Source: Phytoseiulus persimilis (lineage: Eukaryota; Arthropoda; Arachnida; Mesostigmata; Phytoseiidae). Taken from it: a DNA stretch of 64,000 nucleotides. Location: positions 18,472,745-18,536,744 of the forward strand of contig CM075102.1 in the NCBI GenBank assembly GCA_037576195.1. The letters run 5' to 3'. The notes under the pieces were generated by a model that did not search any database, was not told the origin of the DNA, and saw only the letters and a program-made list of their open reading frames with translations. Of the stretch, positions 59,674 to 64,000 are shown piece after piece. The translations under genes were made by a program, and so were the position numbers. Each line of letters opens with the position of its first letter. The stretch's first letter is position 1.

Positions 59674-60266
59674 GCGTTCCCTCCATCAATGCTCTCGTGC
59701 CATTCGCAAGACCAGAACTGGGATGCTGCTAAAATGAGTTCCGTGTTTTTCTTTCATGCTGACCGAGATCGCAACATGTAGCGGAACTTGAGGGAAGGCT
59801 GTACGCATGGGGAGCCGGGTCAACGTTAAGCAACTTCAATCAAGTATCTCGATGGATTGGCACTGCGACATCCGAAATAATTGCTGGCAAGAAGAGAGAG
59901 TTCTCCGGGTCAGATTTCCGGTTCAGGAGGATCGTTTGATATGATGTTTAGAGCAACGGGAGGTCTCAGGAATTACACAGTAAGTGGTGGGAGATTCCGA
60001 GTTCCGCAGAGTATATCGGTCACCTTTGCCGGGTATCTCGTTTCAGGGGAGTTTCTTCCATTCAACTATCCTCTCTTCTGAACTTCTTACGGAGCAAAGC
60101 TGACTGCTTTCACCGCATCGAGTGGGGGGTCAAGCTGACCTGAGATAGACCAAACACTATTGAGTGCATTTCCCTCGCGTGTGAGATACTCCCTTGTGAC
60201 AAAAAAAAACGCTGACAGTTGTGATATCTGGTCGTTATCGTTCCGTGGTGCTCATACCGGCCGACG
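59674..60266. other. Spacer upstream of receptor C
   Basis: A 51-codon plus-strand frame ending at about 59940 contains LYAWGAGSTLSNFNQVSRW, vaguely like an RCC1-type blade, but is too short to support. Otherwise nothing is recognised. Confidence 0.3.
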
Positions 60267-61809
60267 ATGGAAGATCAACTGTTCTTCGTCCACACATACC
60301 TCACCACTTTCGCACCCGAATCGGTAGCGATCGGCCTCAACGCTCTAGTTTACGTTGTGATAAAGCAATCCGAGAAACTCCAACACTCTGCTCTGCTCAG
60401 GAAAGATGTGTCGCTTAGCGTGGCGGTCAGCGGCCTCATCACAATTTTCTTCCAGATTATTGTTAATTTCGCCCGTGAGTTCGACTCGTGAAAACGTCAG
60501 GTTCTCGGAGATTGCGAAGAACTCCATCCATGTTAACTTATAGGGGGACCATCAATGAGAATCCAGAAGAGGCGACCCTACCGGCGCGACAGGGCAGAAC
60601 ACGATTGGAGCTCAGCTCGATTCTCCAATCAGTTTCGTTCCCGAAATCACAGTCCTCTTCCAGGCAACTACCTAATCTTTCATGATGTGGCCTGCACCGG
60701 AATGGCGTATTTCTCGCAAGTCTCGATCGGGGTGATGAGGTGCGCCATCTTGGTGGCCGCATATCATCGCTACTCAGGTGTCGTTGGCGCGAGGAGTGTT
60801 CTCGGTGACTATACCAAGAAGGACTTGACCTTGTTTGTTTGGATCGCACCTGCCATTTTAGAGAGTCCAACCCTGCTCAGCTTTGGTGAGTACATGAGCA
60901 GACCCATGATCGTGGAGCTCGGAGCTCCTGATATGCGTGGATGGACACCTCGCCCTGGTATAATCGTCACGTTTAGCGACGAGTCCAACGGTGATTGAGC
61001 CTAGTGCGGGAACTGACGCTTTCGGTTTCCTCCCAGGCATCGACGGCGGAATCTGTGGATTTCTCCACGCACAGTCTAGCGATGATCTACATCGGAGTAC
61101 TTGCTGTGATGGCAGTAGCTCCCATTTTCATTACGTTGTGATACTCCAATTGACCTTGTCGGCGATGCCGGAGAACGTTCCTCTCGGCGAAGAACAGTTG
61201 GTTCTGAAGCGTTCGACCAAGATAGTTCGAGGAATCCTCATCGGAGGCATCGTCGTCTTTCTGCCTGCGCAGGGTGAGAGTCCTGCCGCTTGATGAGGGA
61301 CAATGAGCACTCAGCAGTTGACAACGCTTATTCTCTGACCGTTTTTCGGAAGGATCGGGGTTTTTCTAGCCCGGCTCGGATATGGCAGGCCAGAGTGATG
61401 TACTCAGTCGTTCCTCACTAGTTTTTTCACTCAATCCGCCGTTCGCCGGGGGAATGTGAGAACTGAATTAGAGACCATTCTCACGAAGGGAGCGAAACAC
61501 TGAGCAATAACGACTTGAATCGAATGCGCCAAAATTAAGGGAAAGCGCCCTCCGCAGATATTAGGTCAGGTCCACCGCCGGCTCTCAACCGCGGTAGCTC
61601 CCACTACTGTGGAACATTTCGATGCTTCCACTTCCCGCGTTTCTCCTAACTCATCCGGGTTTTCCTCAGCTTTGGAACGTTGTCATCGATGAGCTCGCAA
61701 TATGTTTCACCACTTGCTTCTTCGTTTCCCACGTGCTGCTAATTGTCATCTGCGTCGCGGAAGTGATATGTTTCGCTTTCATGGATCCGGTCTTCCAGCT
61801 TGAATACAG
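60267..61809 (+). pseudogene. Receptor C: seven-transmembrane receptor related to receptor A, with frame defects
   Basis: Blocks are 60267-60474 (Met start, TM1-TM2), 60664-60885 (TM3-TM4), 61037-61272 (ECL2-TM6) and 61670-61809 (TM7-tail). The first two exons join in phase exactly as in receptor A, and the TM7 exon is 140 bases long in both. TM1 ends IGLNALVYVVI; TM2 is LSVAVSGLITIF (Gly at 2.50). TM3 runs from Cys to Arg with exactly 25 residues between positions (C3.25, R3.50), and the DRY motif is HRY. TM4 has FVWIAPAILESP. TM7 ends VAEVICFAFMDP, then FQLEYR. Defects: TM5 (SLAMIYIGVLAVMAVAP) is readable only in a frame offset from the ECL2 Cys before it and from TM6 after it, and the exon 3 donor appears displaced by one base (cag|ggtgag). 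A last tail exon was not located. It is a recent pseudogene, or a working gene hidden by sequence errors. Confidence 0.72.
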
Positions 61810-64000
61810 GTATGTGAGGGCTCGGGTCTAAGTCACCTATACTCGGACTTAATGATGTTTCCCATGTAGATGGGATAACTCTGCTCCTTTGAGCATGGGG
61901 ATCAAAATCCAGAAACGACTGTTCTGATCGCATTCCTGAAGGTTGCAGAAAAATCTCCCCGAATTCTGACAACGAGAACGTCGCCCCACTGCGTACCTCA
62001 GAGTGACAAAGGTTGTGCCTGACATGGAGGTTATTCGAGGAGCCGTAGCAATCAGCAAGTTATCGCGGCAGTCTGCTCATACTTGTCCTCGGCTTCGGTC
62101 AGTGGGGATAGAGAGCGGCAGAGGCAAGAACCTCACGGTCGGCTGTCTTAAAAACCAAAACTCATTGCGTGTATTGTAATTCGAAAATTCAAAATTATTG
62201 TCAAGTCCTGATGATATTATATATGTATTGTTTTCTGACCCATTATCATAAATTACTGAGCATAAATTTCATCAGACGTTTTGTGTAATCCCGGAAATCC
62301 AGTGATCATCCCTCAGGAATGCCACTCCCTCCGCATGAAGAAGCTACAGAGGCCTGCGTTGACATCTACAGATGGGCTAATGGGTGCGAGCAGCCCAACA
62401 TGTTTTTGGTTGGGCTATCGAACGTAGTATGCTCATGTTCTCTCGACAAGTTAGCACTCTCCCGACGTCTCGCTCCACGCTTCTGCATTCAGAACGCAAG
62501 AATCGCGGTGTGTTCGGCCAGATTCTGAATTGAACTCGGAAACTTCTCACGACTAGGCATTCTGTTTCGCCAGAAATGTATCCGAACAAGATCAGTGTTT
62601 GAATTCGAACCGATTCTCTTTTTTTTCCTTTTTGTGTCTCAAAGCTGTCAGGAAGACGCGTATTCTCTGAACTTCAGTTCTCCTCATCGCTCCCTGAATG
62701 CTACAAGTCGGGAATCATCGTTTCTGCCAACTTCTAATCCCCACATCCCAAAGGAGCCATTTCCGAAGGCCGTAATGTCTGAAATGAGCGCATGCGCAGG
62801 GCGAACTCCCGCAATCGGAACGCGCAGATCCTGACGAAATCAAAGCCTACGAGGGTATAACAGCCAACACCAACTTGTCGGTGTTCGCACTGACTCGATG
62901 ACCCGAGTCGATGAAGGCGTGCCTACCACAAGGGGGGTTCGAGGGGGAGAGAATTCAGCCCCTTGAGCCGTTAAGGCCGAGCTGGTCCTAAATAGTTGAG
63001 AACGACTCGCTCACCACGGCCTCTGATTCATAAACATTCTTTGAGGAGCAGAAGATTCTTTTGAAAAAGAGGGATCCGCTTCATAATTCTCCGTCCCCAT
63101 CAACCGGATGCCAGACCGAGAACCCACAGGCCCCCTCCCCAAAACAACTCTATCAGAGACTTCCCCGGCAGAGAGCTATCGTAATGGATCCACACCTCCA
63201 AAACAGGTTGCCCCGAAGAGAGCTCCGTCGAGCTGAGAGATTGGGAGGGGAACTGAGGTTGGGAGGGTTCTGAGGACCTTGTGCTCTCCCGGTATCCTTC
63301 AGGACGCTGCACGGCGTACAATGATGGTTCAGTGCTAGACCAACGGGAAAAAAAATCAATAAACCCTTCAGCGAATCGCGATGGTCAAGTAGCGAAACTC
63401 CCTCGAGCTCCCGGGAGCGCTCCTGTCAAAACCATTTTCATCACTCTGTCCAGCGTGCCCTTGGCCGAACTATTCCTCGTCGACCGCACGCCTGCACCCC
63501 TACAGTTGACCTTGGTTGGACACGCTCGTAGACCCGTCATGATGGACCTTCCTGAGGTTTAGTTTGACCACACGAATAACCTCCGCGTGGAGCGAAAGCC
63601 TATTCATCTGCGGAATATGTTCAAGAACGGCGGCAGGAAAATCTCTGAACTCTTCCATGACTTAGAATAGGGTCAGATCTCTCCCATAGAGATGCATCGC
63701 ATTGTGACCCGAACACCGAGCTCACTTCCCCACCGTCATGTTGCTCATCAAGACACGTCACGAATAACGTTGCCATGGCATCCGGCCGCTGCACAGAAGG
63801 AGAGCGTCGCCGATCTCGGCAGTGTACCGTCATCGTAGGTGATCACGTTTCAAGTCGCTTATCTGAAAGACAAAGCATGGGAGTTTGGTCCGAGCCGAGT
63901 ACGCTCATCTCCGCGCGAGCGGTTCCCGGGTGTTTCATCTGTGTTTTGGCTTTGTGTGTACATGGCAGAGAGAACGAGGAATGCCATGAGGAATAAGCCT
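61810..64000. other. Intergenic to the window end; no gene recognised
   Basis: Contains an AT-rich patch at 62150-62290 and a possible hAT end (gttgagaacgactcg at about 62996-63010, resembling the reverse complement of a CAGTGGTTCTCAAC terminus). Open frames near 63281-63562 (+) and 63833-63621 (-) have no family resemblance. Confidence 0.4.

Noticed and set aside
59765-59940. RCC1-like peptide LYAWGAGSTLSNFNQVSRW on the plus strand
   Set aside because: One short repeat-like segment without neighbouring blades or splice sites is not enough to call a gene.
62996-63010. Possible hAT right end (gttgagaacgactcg)
   Set aside because: Only an imperfect match to the TIR, with no left partner or duplication.

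Overview
The window is eukaryotic nuclear DNA. Its genes are split by short GT-AG introns of about 80-600 bp, 3' ends carry AATAAA signals, and there are decayed LTR retrotransposons, hAT elements and a minisatellite. Gene content (Caskin, OTUD5, NEMP, TFIIS) is animal. The protein sequences, the Gypsy and BEL/Pao elements and a base composition near 50% GC fit an arthropod, possibly an acarine (mite or tick). That placement is inference from style, not from a marker gene.

Layout. Bases 1-10005 hold no gene I can recognise, only a weak TATA-type promoter candidate near 6.2 kb. Bases 10006-14590 (+) carry the 3' half of a Caskin-type synaptic scaffold gene, with tandem SAM domains and a conserved C-terminal motif, followed by a long AT-rich 3' UTR to about 16.6 kb. 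Bases 23499-20458 (-) carry a complete five-exon OTUD5/DUBA deubiquitinase. Bases 26376-27391 are a 45-bp minisatellite. Bases 28539-30047 (+) encode a NEMP inner-nuclear-membrane protein. Bases 30878-31022 are a hAT MITE with intact target-site duplications. Bases 31180-32925 (+) encode an unrecognised membrane protein with a fibronectin-III-like ectodomain. Bases 39141-42020 (+) are a broken Gypsy pol. Bases 44635-46764 (+) are a complete TFIIS gene. Bases 50373-47920 (-) are remnants of a BEL/Pao element.

The most interesting content is a dispersed same-strand set of three related, very divergent rhodopsin-class seven-transmembrane receptors. Receptor A (34439-38472) is readable end to end with five exons. 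Receptor B (57676-58829) and receptor C (60267-61809) share its exon layout and intron phases but carry frame breaks. All three keep the Arg-Tyr of the DRY motif, the TM4 Trp and the ECL2 Cys. The usual TM2 Asp is lost, NPxxY is replaced, and the C-terminal F-x-x-E-Y motif is kept. This looks like a lineage-specific chemoreceptor-style family undergoing birth and death among transposons; I cannot assign it to a named family.

The conserved housekeeping genes (OTUD5, NEMP, TFIIS) show no functional linkage to one another. Exon boundaries were derived by hand from splice consensus, reading frame and family similarity.
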